Source: Liolophura sinensis (Eukaryota > Mollusca > Polyplacophora > Chitonida > Chitonidae). Taken from it: DNA of 64,000 bases. Under the pieces are notes generated by a model. The model did not search any database. It saw only the letters and a program-made list of their open reading frames with translations, and was not told the DNA's origin. The translations under genes were made by a program, and so were the position numbers. This document shows positions 30,681 through 42,590 of this stretch, piece after piece; the stretch's first letter is position 1, and every line of letters begins with the position of its first letter. The stretch covers positions 31,926,470 through 31,990,469 of the forward strand of contig NC_088295.1 in the NCBI RefSeq assembly GCF_032854445.1, read 5' to 3'.

Positions 30681-33600
30681 CTTTGGAGACAAACTCGTCA
30701 TACGCGGATGTGTAGGATCCACATCATTTCCACCTGACTGTTAGGTCGGGTCATTTTAAAGCGTGCGTGTATGCTATAAAACCACTAGACAACTTAAACC
30801 GCTCTCCAGTCGTTACATCTATGTCGGTTCAGCCCAAAGTCGTAATGCCATCAGCGACTGGAGTCAACTGCGAAAGACCGATCGAGTTGATTCGCTTTGA
30901 TTAAGCTGTCGTGCATGCCAAGCTTAAAAGGATTACTTGTCCCGGATTTGTCAGTACGATATCTCTATCTGTTCAATCGAATGCTTGATTTAGCTGTCTC
31001 ATATAATCATTCAGAAGACAGTCTGGTGTTTAGTCTTCGTTCCAGATCTACAACTGTCTAGCAGACGAGGACGACCACGCCATTGACACTTCTGAGTACC
31101 TACAAGTCTCCCCTTGAGGGAAAACAAGTGATCGTCATCTGCGCTTGATCAACCCGACATCAAGATGTGAAGTAGTACATGTCAGTAGTACAAGTAGTAC
31201 AGCGCCAATGAAATAAATAAATAATGTACAGCGGACTAATTAGTTAAGCGTTCGATCACAAAAGCTATATCTTGTCTGTAAAAAACTTGATTACCAGTAT
31301 TTAAGATGACTTTGACCTGATAAATTTACTGACACTAGAGTTTATCTTGAAACTAAGACGCTGTTTCCTATTTACATCAACCGTAATTGAGTTTGTTTTT
31401 TCCCATATCTAGTTAAATAAGGTGCTGGCTCCTTGCACACTCCTTGTTAGCTAAAAATCAATACAACTTACGATCTGTATTTTGTAAGATTGAAATCATC
31501 TGCTAGGCCCAGCTGCCCTTCTGGGAAGACGCGAGACTCGTCAAATAGAAGACGCCTGCGTACAATTTTGTATTACCGAGGTTCAAGTCACATTCCATTT
31601 ACCACTTTGGTCTACTAGGAATGGCATGCATTCCAACACTTGGACGGGCCACAACATTCATAGTTTTTAGTGTTGCCCTCATGATGGACAGATGCTTTTC
31701 TAGGGATCTCTCCAAAGATCATTCTACTCATTTATCTCTGACAGACACAATTTTAAACTACCCTATAAACGATAGCCAGCCTTCATCATGCACATATACT
31801 TAAGTTGCACCAACTGATTTAACAATACGGTTAACTTGCCATCCACATGAACGGGAAACGGATGTGATTTTATACGTTGTAATTTCACAGCCATTGAACA
31901 AATCAATAAAGGAATGGTTTGCCATTGACTAGCTCTTGAATAAGTTGCTCAATGTTTTCAGAAAAATATAGCATATTTTGTAAATGGAAGCAGAAACAGG
32001 CCAACCAGTGATGTCGGTGTTGACATCGTTTTTTGGATGTTTACTGTTCTTGTGTATAAATATTATCTATTTCATTAAAATTATTTAGACCAATTAAACA
32101 CTAAGCCGCCTATCTCAGTCTAGCGCCATCAGAAATACATTTAATTTTTGATTATACCAGTAACGTAAATGGAATTTTGGATGTACTCTTCCTTTGCCAC
32201 ATTACCCAGCCCTGTGAAATGGAAGCATTGACCTGATTTCCTGTGGTTTCAACAACTATTCGTCAATAAACAGTGTCTGGTAACCCAAGGTGGTGATTTG
32301 ATTGTCGACGTCCTAATGGGGATGGCAACTGTCCGGTAGTCCCCATTAACAGAGTGTCAGAGCATCTCTCTCTCTCTCTCTCTCTCTCTGGAATTGTCCA
32401 TCCTCGTCGATGTCTAGCAGACAGTTTCGCCGACAGTAAGCGTATTGATAAATGGCTATACTACAGGAAAAAGATGACCAAAATATTTCGCCATTAAAAA
32501 CAGTATTTCTTTTCCTGTTTTTCAACAACTGGGTTTTAGGGAGTGACGAGGCTGAGTTGTAAGGCTAAGATCTATCCACTGCCTTCATCTTTATAAAGGA
32601 ATATTAAAATGAATAACATTTTAACGACAATATTTTTCAGTCCTAACACCAGTTGTAGAAACTAATTTCATGAAGACACATTACATTAAACCAGAATATT
32701 TAACTGAGCATTGCTCATATTTACTTTTAACTGGCATGATGAAATAAAGTGAATTTCAAGAGGTAAACCGTCTCAACCATTCAAGACACCCGTGATGTGT
32801 TTCAGCACATGCCCAGAGTAACTAGGCCTTACTGAAATGGCCGCCAAGTGATACAGATAATTGGAAATTGAGTTTATCTGGATTCTGTCACTTCGCCATT
32901 TGCTTAGAGCGACGGTAATACAATTAGCGTGGCAGTGTCCAGCTAAACCATATGATTGCCCTGTGGACAAGCCCTGAGAGGTAAAATCAATACAGCTTCC
33001 TGTCTGTTTTTACGTTTAAATTCGAACTGATTAAGTTCAAGGGAACCGGAAGTGTTATGGAATTTGTTTCGTTGACCATTTGCGGGAGAAATATCATTCA
33101 TTGGTCACGTGAGACTCATCATGTGGCATATATCTGTTTAGAGTTCGGTCACGTCTGAATTAGGATAAACGGAAGTAGGTTTACGTATAATTTAAACCAC
33201 TTCCAAGAAAATATTGCAAAATCGAAGGCAATTCCAAATATGTTTAGTTCTTTCTAAGTGAACATCTACGATACAAAGTGAGAGTTCGATAAATGCAAGT
33301 ACATATAGAAATCTGGGAGCTTACGAGTTGGAGTTAGACACCGACAAAAAAAATTCCGGACATACTTATAATCTTAGACTGATCGTTCTAGGAATATTCC
33401 AAAGATATAGCTCATAGAATTCACTTCTCTCTGCATCACACTTGCATGTCTGGCACTTCGATCTTTATTGCGCATTTTAACTACATGGCATGGTCTTATT
33501 CTTCGTGTTTTCAGGGGTTACAGCCAGGATTGATTGATAAAAACAGGATGGCAAAGACAAGAAAAAACGGCAATTTCTGTGTATAATTTGGAGGAGCCTG

Positions 33601-33954
33601 TGGCTTTGGTTGTAAGAATAGTGCTACTGTGTTATTACTGATTTTAGAAGACCTTGTGAGAAAAACACCTTTAACAACCAACCAGTTTCCACCTATCATC
33701 TCTAGCCGAGGGCAATAGTTTTAAATTTTCAGAAAGTTAGTTGGCTACATACATCAGTTCTATTTAAACAAGCCTGAAATCATAGTCATAGTCAAATTTA
33801 CAACTTAATTTAAAATTTTTGATAGATTAATTTGGCCATAGGTGAATCTGTCGGAATGTATATATACCGCTATTATCCTATTTCCTTTTCATTATTTTCT
33901 CAGATTTAAAAAAAAAACTTTGAAATGCGTTTAATACATATCTGTGTGTCAGAA
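30681..33954. other. unique non-coding sequence with a (CT)n tract
   Basis: (CT)n lies at 32365-32389. Otherwise no gene, RNA or element recognised in 3.3 kb. Confidence 0.4.
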
Positions 33955-34320
33955 GCGAGGCTTGGTCAAGTTGTTGAGGTGATTGTCTTTCAATCGCTCG
34001 GACACATGACGAAGGGGTTCAAACCTGGCCTTGGACAGGAATTTTTTATACTCTGCTTGACCCTCAGTGCTAGTGAAGCCTTGGTGACATCCAGTGGTCG
34101 ACGACGCTTGTGTGGCCGCTTTGCGCAGTCTATTGAAGACCATTTGTCTCCACCAACATAGGATGCATATCTATACATAACACGTGGAAAAGTTCATCAA
34201 TACAACTTTCCAAAAGTCGATGGTTTACTTCGAGTACCTACACCCATAATACTGACCACCATCTTATAAGTGGCAAATTATTTACCCTGGGGTTAAGTAA
34301 CAATCAAATAAATGAATAAA
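33955..34320 (+). mobile_element. SINE family B, near full length
   Basis: The tRNA-like head has a box-B-like GGGTTCAAACC (about 34016). The body contains GACAGGAATTTTTTATACTC, ACACGTGGAAAAGTTCATCA and GTCGATGGTTTACTTCGAGT. The tail is TAACAATCAAATAAATGAATA. The same order occurs at 55775-56038. Transcription by RNA polymerase III from the head is inferred. Confidence 0.75.
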
Positions 34321-34353
34321 CATATAGTGTTTCTAGCAGGAAATTTAAAAGCT

Positions 34354-34598
34354 GGACGAGGCTCGGTGGTAAGATGTCCGACTACAAACCCAGTTCAGTT
34401 TCAGTCATTCAAGTCCAGATCATGCTGACCACCTCTCCGGTCGTACGTGGGAAGATTTGCCAGCAGCCTGTCGATGGTTGTGGGTTTCCCTCGGGCTCTG
34501 CTCGTTTTCCTTCCACCGTAATATTGGCCGCCGTCGCAAAAGTGAAATCTTCTTGAGTATGACGTAAAGCTTCAATCAAATAGATAAAATAAATAAAT
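34354..34598 (+). mobile_element. SINE family A, near full length
   Basis: The head begins GAGGCTCGGTGGTAAGATGT. The body contains CATGCTGACCACCTCTCCGG, CAGCAGCCTGTCGATGG and GGGCTCTGCTCGTTTTCCTT, and the 3' end has GCCGCCGTCGCAAAAGTGAA then CAATCAAATAGATAAAATAA. The body is the deeply conserved SINE core common in molluscs; I cannot say whether it is best filed as V-SINE or Nin-domain type. Confidence 0.85.
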
Positions 34599-34639
34599 CC
34601 CAGTCTTACGTGCAATTTGGACAGGCAATTTGTATATTT

Positions 34640-34800
34640 CCCCGCTGTCACTGTTTGTGAAGCTTTAGTGACAATACGTACTTATCTATATCACCAAGAT
34701 AGGGTGCCATTCTAAACATCACACGTGCGAAAGACCATCAGTAATGTCCGCAATCCTCTACTCAATATGTTGACCGCCATCGTGTCAACAACCCGCGTTC
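34640..34800 (+). mobile_element. SINE family B, degenerate partial copy
   Basis: TGTTTGTGAAGCTTTAGTGAC, ATCACACGTGCGAAAGACCA and TTGACCGCCATCGTG match the B copy at 33955-34320. No tail visible. Confidence 0.5.
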
Positions 34801-35819
34801 AGTCGGTGCGACTGTAGAGCCGACCAATCGCATTCGACTATTCGAAAGTAGAACGTGCGCTATTTCATTGTAGCATTCTACAAATTGTTCAGCCCTAACA
34901 CGATTTTTGAAATGGATTTGTCGTATTTTTAATCGACTTGTCGAATTATGTTTGGATCCTGTGGTGGGCTTCAATCATCTCACTACATTTTTTACGCCAA
35001 ACCTGGTATTGTAATGATGCAATATCTCCCACGTGTGCATGAAAAACAATTACATGAGTAGTAAAACTTCATAGGAATTTCTTCCAAAGACGAAAATATG
35101 GATAGAAAAATGTTGTCAGGTTAATGGCATTAAACATTATGAATACGGTCAGTATTATACTCACCTAAGAATACAAGTATTTGATTTAAATTAGTAAAAT
35201 ACAATGTACGAAATATGTAAAGAAAGTTTCAGATATTTTTTCAAATGTGTTTTCCCGTGAAACTCAGTTAATTTTTTCACTTTGAACATGAAATTCTCAT
35301 AAACATAATGTACAGTAAACTGCAATTGATGTTATTAGACGTGTTCTGTTCCGCCCGACCTTCTACGCTATTCAAACATATCGATTTATTTTCTCTTTAG
35401 CTTCCCTATTTCTTGGATAAAAATACCGACAAAAAGTAAAAGTAAATGATGTTTCTGCTTATTTGCTATACCCTGATACTCAATCGCCAGATGGTAATTA
35501 CTTTCAACAGCGAAACAGCATCGTACTAAGTTACGGTTACCAGGTGGCTTTTCATTCTCTAGATTTAATCATGGCATGTTTAAATGGAGGTATATTTGCT
35601 TCCCGTGCTTGGTGCTGACCAGCACACTGGATCTCGTTAATCACAAATGTACGCGCCAAGTTACCAGATAAACCAGCTCAATTGTTCATTAATTTCTGCG
35701 TCAATACTAAAATCATTGATCTCAACATATGGACATTTCAGTCGATTACGGCATAATAACATAAAACTGGATTAATTTTTTATATTTTTTTCTGAAGTAA
35801 AATTTTAATTACAGTACAG
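34801..35819. other. unique non-coding sequence
   Basis: Nothing recognised. Confidence 0.4.
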
Positions 35820-36009
35820 TATATAGTAGCTTTCTTTATGAAACATAATGCTATAGCTGGAGCATGTTGTTATATGTAAAATTTATAAGAGTTCTTTTGT
35901 ACCTTTGAAAGCGATACATACGCGTCGGGTTAGAGCATTTTATTGCCTTTTAGTGTCAAATTTATCAAAGGTCTCTTGTAACTTCCTTGTCTAAAAACAA
36001 CCCTAAAGT
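35820..36009 (+). repeat. ~70-bp degenerate tandem array, left part
   Basis: Units share GGAGCATGTTGTTATATGTA, AAATTTATAA and a CTT-rich stretch. The array resumes at 36738 beyond three SINEs. Confidence 0.6.
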
Positions 36010-36010
36010 T

Positions 36011-36263
36011 ACATTTATTTATTTGGTTATTTGGCTGGAGTTGACGCATTCAAAAATATTTCACTTATACGACAGTGGCCAGCATTATGTTGAGAGGAAA
36101 CCAGGCAGAGCCCTGAACTGACGACTATCTGCAGGCTGCTGGCGGATTTTCCCATAAAGGACCGAAGGACACGAGCTCAACTTGAACCCACAGCGATTGC
36201 ATTGGTGAGAGGACCCTGGGTTATTGTACTGCGTTAGCCAACCACGCTAATCACTAGACCACA
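36011..36263 (-). mobile_element. SINE family A, near full length
   Basis: Plus strand starts ACATTTATTTATTTGG (tail), then AATATTTCACTTATACGACA, GAGAGGAAACCAGGCAGAGC and a head complement CTTGAACCCACAGCG (box B) and GCCAACCACGCTAATCACTA. Inserted in the ~70-bp array. Confidence 0.85.
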
Positions 36264-36270
36264 GAATGAA

Positions 36271-36362
36271 TTTATTTATTTATTTATTTGATTGATGTTA
36301 TATGCCGTTCTCAAAAATATTTCACTTCTACGACGGCGGCTAGCATTATCGAGGGAGGAAAT
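36271..36362 (-). mobile_element. SINE family A, truncated
   Basis: A (TTTA)n tail and GATTGATGTTATATGCCGTT, ACGACGGCGGCTAGCATTAT. The copy ends abruptly where the tail of a family C SINE begins at 36363. Confidence 0.8.
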
Positions 36363-36733
36363 AGAATGAATGAATGCTTAGGGTTTTACATCTCAAATAA
36401 CAATTTTTCATTCATATGACGACGAGGAGTCATTAAGTCTGTGTACATATACTGTGTCTTCTTGTGACAGGGCTAGTCCACGCCGCCTAAGTGCTGCCCC
36501 CACTGAAGTATCATGCCGAAGACACCAGACATTCAACCCCGCCCAATCACATTATGCTGACACCCGGCAAACCAGTCCCGTTTCCTTGCCATAACCTCTC
36601 AGTGCTGAGCCCCAAGCAACAAATGCCATTTTTAAAGTCTTTGATACATCCCAGCTTGATTTTCTACCGACTTCGAAGCGGACGTTCTAACCACGAGGCC
36701 ACCAAAGCGGTCACTATTGACCATAGAGGTCCC
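36363..36733 (-). mobile_element. SINE family C, near full length
   Basis: Plus strand begins with the tail complement (AGAATGAATGAATGCTTAGG) and TCATTCATATGACGACGAGG. It contains GACATTCAACCCCGCCCAAT and TTTAAAGTCTTTGATACATC, and ends with the head complement AGCGGACGTTCTAACCACGA. It is the best copy for defining the family. Confidence 0.85.
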
Positions 36734-36737
36734 GTGT

Positions 36738-36925
36738 AAAACTGAAGTATGTGTTTTATGTAAAATTTATAACGGCGTTCTTGTGACTTTTTCTGCGTTA
36801 CATAATAGCACGGATCGAACATGTATTTTATGTGAAATTTATAACGCCGTTGGGATAACTCTGTGCGTTACATAACCGCTATGGTTGGAGTCTTTGTTAT
36901 GTCAGATTAGCTTCAAATACGATAT
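36738..36925 (+). repeat. ~70-bp degenerate tandem array, right part
   Basis: GTTTTATGTAAAATTTATAA, CGGCGTTCTTGTGACTT and TGCGTTACATAATAGCACGG recur about 70 bp later as ATTTTATGTGAAATTTATAA, CGCCGTTGGGATAACTC and TGCGTTACATAACCGC. Related to 35820-36009. Confidence 0.75.
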
Positions 36926-38349
36926 GTATCCTTCGTTTGGCACTATAGAATACTTTGTCCTTTGTGATTTCAAATTTATTCATTAAAGGGTTTTTCTGAT
37001 TTAATCCACTTTACGTGCCTAGTTGGCTGGAGCACACGTGGATATTTTTCCTAAAGCATTAAATTACTTTTAAAGAATCATACGGTTGGAGAATGTCCTT
37101 GAGCTTAATGACACGCAGAAAATCACATCAGTGTATATGACTGAACACAACAGTTAGTTACCACTGAAACACTACCGGCTACATACTTACGTGGATCACG
37201 ATGTAACCCCCCATACATAAACCGAAGGCTTCAATTAAGCATGCCAGAATAGCTATTTTCCGTGACCAGCGGCTTGCAAAATTAATGGCCATGATTTAGT
37301 GATAGGCTCAGCGAAGACATTACTCATATAGACTGAGAGGGAATCTCATTTTCCCTGTCGCTCTGATAACCAGGGTCCCGTTTTTAAAGTCTTTGATACA
37401 TTCCTTCCTGGAATGTTACGACGCAAGACTGACGTTATCCATATGTCTTACTGTTCCTCCATAATATGGTGAAAATGGCGACAAGCTGGCTGAAGGACAT
37501 CCAACATTTAACAGATAAATGACCAATTCATCACGGCTGTTTAGCACAGAGCCATACAATTGTCCACAAGTATATAAAATAATGCATGCTTAAGTATAAC
37601 GTTAAACAAGAAAAAAGTAAACGAATACAGCACATGCAAACCAAGATTAAAGGGCAGAAAAACAGTCGAAGCCTTGATAAATCGCCACGTCTCATTTTAG
37701 GCGTCTAACCCCGTCAAAGTAAAACAGATTTTATTTAATTCCTATCCTATGCATAGGCAGAGAATTTCCACACATACTTAAAGTCTTGTTCTTCCTTCCC
37801 ATGTGAAGAGCAGATAAAATAACTATATTCTGAATAACACTAGTTTTTAGAACAAAAATGGTAGGTTATTTTATTCGCAGATTCCCATATATGAAAAAGT
37901 AAATCACTGTACTTTTGTGCACTGAGACTGAACATCTGTGTCACCCGTCCACACTCCCTCTTCATTTTTGTATGTATGAGTGACACAGAAATACCCACAT
38001 TTCTGACAAGCTCAAACCCAAGGAACATTGCTTCGGTCCAAAATTTGTTAAATATGGAAGAAGTACAAAAAAAAACACCCTCAATGCAGTGCTTTTCGAA
38101 AAGTTATCATTTGTTATCCACTCAAAAATAAGCCGACCAACTGCGACAAATCACATGCTTATTTGTGTATCAGTGATAAACGGAATTAAATAAGACACAT
38201 CCGGCCAACAGGGTTACCGCAGGTATTATATATCGCTTGTATTGTAACGTGTGTACAGGTTATGAGTGTGTTTCTGGTAACTCAGCAGCTACATCATTAG
38301 TGGATGATCTTGTATCAATCTATAACCCTTGTGCTATATCTGGATTTGT
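36926..38349. other. unique sequence with a family C SINE scrap
   Basis: 37370-37410 (TTTTTAAAGTCTTTGATACA) matches the middle of SINE C on the minus strand. Nothing else recognised. Confidence 0.45.
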
Positions 38350-38477
38350 TCATTTGATTGATGGTTTACGCCGTACTCAAGAATATTTCACTTATACGAC
38401 GGCGGCCAGCATTGGTAAGTGGCCTCTGAGTCATTGCGTCGACTGGACACGCTAACCACCTCGGCCACGGCGGTTCC
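38350..38477 (-). mobile_element. SINE family A with internal deletion
   Basis: TTGATGGTTTACGCCGTACT, ACTTATACGACGGCGGCCAG and then directly the head complement ACGCTAACCACCTCGGCCAC. The central body is missing. Confidence 0.8.
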
Positions 38478-39947
38478 CTGCCATATTTGGATGGTTCTAC
38501 CACTGTGGAACTATCTTGATCTCTTCCTGCATGTAGAGCATAACGTTCTAATGTATTCTAAGCTACAGCTTGGGGAATGATAAATCTGTGTGCAGAAAGC
38601 TAGCTATAGCGTTAACCATGAAGCGATCAGCAGAACAAATAACGCCTTTGAACATCGCAATGGCAACACGCGGCTTACAGAGTGTAGTGTTCGTTTGAAA
38701 CTTGTTCTCATCACAAATACTTCTAAGAAAAGGACAAGGATATTTTGATCAAAAAAAAAATAATAGACCTCAGCTTTCCTCATTAATGGACAAAAAATTG
38801 GTCCAAAACAGAAACAATGGATCGGTTACAAAATATGCCGTGAATATGAAAGGTTCCTGTCTGTCTTCCGGCTGGACTTGTGTGGTGACATGGATTATGT
38901 CAGGGATAAGGCCGATATCATAAGATAGCCGGGGGACTGAATCTTCGTACGTTTATTTTCCATATTATCACCTTACTAATATTATGCGCCTCCATGATTC
39001 ATCTCTCCCGATCCACTATCAAAGACTGCCATTGGTTATTTATATACGGTGTATAACCCAATCGCAATCGCAATTTTTAGGTGTTATGTCAGCTATAAAT
39101 CCGGACTTAGGAACAATCTATAAGATTAAAAGCTATGAATATCAGAGTGCTTTATACAACATACAAACACATGTATATAAAGTCGATTCCACAGTTACCG
39201 GCTCCAAAACTACCTTGGCAGGCTGTGGTGTATGACTGTCAACGTTCTAGGCATAAAAATTCATATTCAGTTTTGATGTCGGCAATATATTTGATTACCA
39301 GCACACTTTCGTTGCAGCTTTAAAAACGTCATTATTTTCTTCTTCATGAGTACAGATGTGCGTGTTTGTGTTCTTTTAATCGTTCTGGCAAACCAAGTAA
39401 TCAAAACTAGAAAAGAAAGTCCGTCGATAGAGCTAATGACAATCGTCCTCGCACTATAATCCCTCATTAATCCCTCTCGGTACCAGTCAGACAACCTCCC
39501 AGTGCTTGTGCTTGTGCACTCCGAAGGAATTTCCCCCCGAGGGAACAGTCCTCCAAAAATCCCCATCTATTTGGATCCCACAATTCTGGTGATTATGTCA
39601 AAAAAATTTGACTGATTTTGTCTACCCTTGGCCAAATTCTTCAAGCCAAATCCCAGTCCACTTCCATGTGGTGTGCACAATACATGACAACACAAGTCAG
39701 ACAGTTTTAGCTCCAGCATTCAAGTGAACTCTCATGCAAGAACATCCCATGAGATATTATCAAAAAGTGTGAATAAATTTGCCAGTGATATCAGATTGAC
39801 TGCTACAACAAATCGGCACTATCAAAATAACAGTTTACATTTGTTCTGTAGAACTTCGAAGTATTTTTGTAACGTTGCACTATGTTCTTCAAAGGCTGCA
39901 AAAATTACCGTTTTCATATCGTCATACCATAAGTAAAGCTTACTTAC
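38478..39947. other. unique sequence, no gene recognised
   Basis: Several 60-100 codon open frames without family signature; none has convincing splice context. Confidence 0.35.
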
Positions 39948-40260
39948 GTCTTGTAAATTTGCGTGTATAAAATGTGTGATTTATACCGAATGAGGCAACA
40001 CGGTGGTATGAGGAGATAACTGCCTCAGGGCTGAGAGAAACCCCATCTTTATATCTTTGACGAATTAAGGATAGCACAGGTGAATCGTCTGAGTTACAGG
40101 TCGGCAAATACCATGATTTAGAGTGTGTGATGTGAGAGGCGAAACTGTAGAAAATGGCCAACAGATCTGAGATGTATTGATCGGATGTCATTTGTCTATT
40201 ATCGTTCACAGCTATGCGTGGTCGAGTGAGCAGATCATTATAAATGGTAGCGGTAGACAT
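39948..40260 (-). CDS. candidate coding exon of unknown function
   Basis: The minus strand opens at ATG 40258-40260 (context AAAATGTC) and stays open for 104 codons. It ends at a consensus 5' splice site (GAC|GTAAGTAAG, minus strand, GT at 39946-39947); the formal stop lies inside that donor. The product (STATIYNDLLTRPRIAVN at the start) is of mixed, non-repetitive composition with no motif I recognise. A SINE A tail lies only about 10 bp upstream, so the true 5' part of any gene could be displaced. It could also be a chance open frame. Confidence 0.25.
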
Positions 40261-40261
40261 T

Positions 40262-40380
40262 TTAATTTCAATTTATTTATTTGATTGGTATGTCGAGCTT
40301 AAGGATATTTCACTTTTATGACGGTGACCAGCAGTACGGTGGAAGGAGAGAAACCCACGACCAACCGCAGGTTGCTGGTT
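40262..40380 (-). mobile_element. SINE family A, 3' part
   Basis: Plus strand reads ATTTATTTATTTGATTGGTA, ATTTCACTTTTATGACGGTG, GAGAAACCCACGACCAACCG. The 5' part is absent. Confidence 0.8.
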
Positions 40381-40671
40381 ATTTATTTCGATGACGAAAT
40401 CTTATCAAGTTAAAGCATTTGAGCTCTTGAGACCTCAGTCTGACTGTTTTTTCTAATGACATTCTCCTAACACAAAAATCACTCAAACCACTGATTACAA
40501 TTTTTCGATGAACAAAGCCACGACTTTTATTATACTAATAAACCGATAAAAGTGCGGGATTTCCAGTGGGCGGTTCAAATTTTAGTGTAGGCTATATATA
40601 TATGTATATGTATACATATATAACAGGTTTACATATTTCCCCCGGGAATTCAATCAGGTGGACTTAAATAT

Positions 40672-41189
40672 CTCTCGGAAAAACATCTAGCAGACATCAC
40701 ACACTTCAACCGGTCACACAATCCCATGTCGTAAGACCACACCTGTCTGTCGGGAAAACATCGAGCCAACCTCACACACTGAACCGATCCAGACAAACCC
40801 ATGTTGTGGGACTACACATGTCTGTCGGGAAAACATCGAGCAAAGATCATACACTTCAACCGATCCACACAAACCCATGTTGTAAGACCACACATGTCTG
40901 TCGGGACAACATCGAGCAAACACGACACACTGAATTGGTGCACACAAACCCATGTTGCAAGACCACACATGTCTGTCTGGAAAACATCGAGCAAGCATCA
41001 TACACTTCAACCGGTCACACAATCCCATGTTGTAGGACCACACATGTTTGTCCGGACAACATCGAGCAAACATCATACACTTCAACCTGTCACACAATAC
41101 TATGTTGTGGGATTACACATTTCTGTGGGGCAAACATCGAGCAAACATCATACACTTCAACCGGTCACACAATCCCATGTTGTAGGACC
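40672..41189 (-). repeat. 75-bp tandem array derived from the DIRS element tail
   Basis: Units start ACAC(TTCAACC/TGAACC) at 40701, 40776, 40851, 40927, 41002, 41077 and 41152. Spacing is 75 bp except one of 76. Each unit has CCCATGTTGTAGGACCACAC and GGAAAACATCGAGCAAACAT. The last unit (41152-41189) is continuous with, and part of, the end of the DIRS recombinase frame, which stops within it. Since 75 is 25 codons, long open frames cross the array in several frames; these are artefacts. Confidence 0.95.
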
Positions 41190-42250
41190 ATATTTCTTGC
41201 ATGTTGTAAGAAAATATCATTTCCGAGAGCTGCCAAATGCACACCGTTAAAACGGTACAAACTGACATCTGTATGAGAGATTTCGGCATGTTTGAAGGTC
41301 CCTGTCACCACATTTTAGAGCTGTGGCAGCACCAGCTCTACTGACCCTCCTGCGAATGTTGTCAACAGCTTTCTGATTGTTAGGTCCAAACCAGAACAAA
41401 CGAGGAGGTATACCAGACCATACTAAAACAAAGTGTGTCATCAGTGCTGCACCATATTTGAGATCTTGTTGAATGGACCTGCATAGGTCACCACATTTCA
41501 TACCAACCAAATCATTTGAACCCAAATGTATAAATAAAATACTCGGGGGCGCTGTACATCGTAACTTCTGCTCAACCGTCGGTCTCCAAAAAGTCATGCC
41601 CGTTGTCACACTGTCGGTGTTTATTCTGATGTACTTCTGACAAACAGCAGATTTCCACCGTCCCCATAGTTGAATGGTGTCGGTAAATACTTCACACTTA
41701 CCCGCTAACGTAGCTGCCTCTATTCGAAATGAGGGTGATTTAAATCGCCTCTCGTCGTATCCATTTATATCGAGAACAGAAATGTCACTTAACTTAAGTG
41801 GCCTAATTTCAGGAAATTCAGTTTCAGGCACTAGTTCATCCACCCGAAAGAAGCCGAAAAAAGCTACTGAAAATACTGCCTTAAATAACGAGGCTTCATC
41901 TGAGGATCAGCACACATTGTCCAAAGCATGAGGGAGCCTTATGAATATATCTGGTGTTACCCGTGCTCTATTATCAACCTGAGGTTTTCATCGTTTCATG
42001 CCTTCTAACATTTTGCGCTGTACAAATGAGTAGTATCGGTGACCCCTAACACCTTGTGTTGGTAACCAATACCTGATAAGTATGATGCAACAGTACATGC
42101 GGCTTTACACAGTCGTTCCTGTTCACGTAAATACGCGACTAAGTGCTCAACAGAGACCGGCCAATAACTACCTAAACTGAATTCTATGATGAATTTTTGA
42201 AATTGCATCATTACATTTTTGCATCCGGGTAGGTGTTCCGATCTAAACAA
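41165..42250 (-). pseudogene. DIRS tyrosine recombinase with SGNH-like C-terminal domain
   Basis: The SAM-like N-terminal domain reads YWPVSVEHLVAYLREQ and YLSGIGYQHKVLGVTDTTH (42250-42010). After frameshifts a frame from 41843 gives KLSDISVLDINGYDERR, SPSFRIEAATLAG (the HxxR block, with His replaced) and LWGRWKSAVCQKYIRI, which holds the nucleophile Tyr. The segment with the first catalytic Arg appears deleted. Downstream are PPSILFIHLGSNDLVG (GxND block III of SGNH hydrolases, about 41520), LVWSGIPPRLFW and, after a frameshift near 41245, RFNGVHLAALGNDIFL, resembling the block V DxxH with Asp lost. The tail's function in the element is unknown. Confidence 0.75.
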
Positions 42251-42590
42251 ACTTTACTGGTGAAGGCATTTTAAGGTAAAAATTCGGACCAGTCGTATAG
42301 CATTACCTGAAGGAGATGTCATGTTATTAATAATATTTACAGCAGCTAGATTATCCGAGCGAAAAATCACTTTCATATTTGCCAAACTGGCTCCTCAAAT
42401 ATGCACTACAATATAAATCAGAAAAAATTCCAGCAGTGAAAGACCCTCGGAAATACAACTTTACGGCAAATATCATAGGTTCATTTGCCTTGGTAAAAAT
42501 CCCCAAAACCGTTACCCTCACCATCTGTGCTATCTGTGAAGAGCTGAATGGCTGTATTAGACTCCTAGTGCTTATCTAAAAATACAAACA
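42251..42590 (-). pseudogene. DIRS RNase H domain
   Basis: Broken frames give IQLFTDSTDGEGNGFGDFYQG (first Asp block) and IILAAVNIINNMTSPSGNAIRLV (the SDN-type block, with its start altered), then the linker to the recombinase. Several stops. Confidence 0.6.

Noticed and set aside
40714-41276. Long overlapping open frames (127-156 codons) on both strands
   Set aside because: They are produced by the 75-bp tandem array, whose period is a multiple of three.
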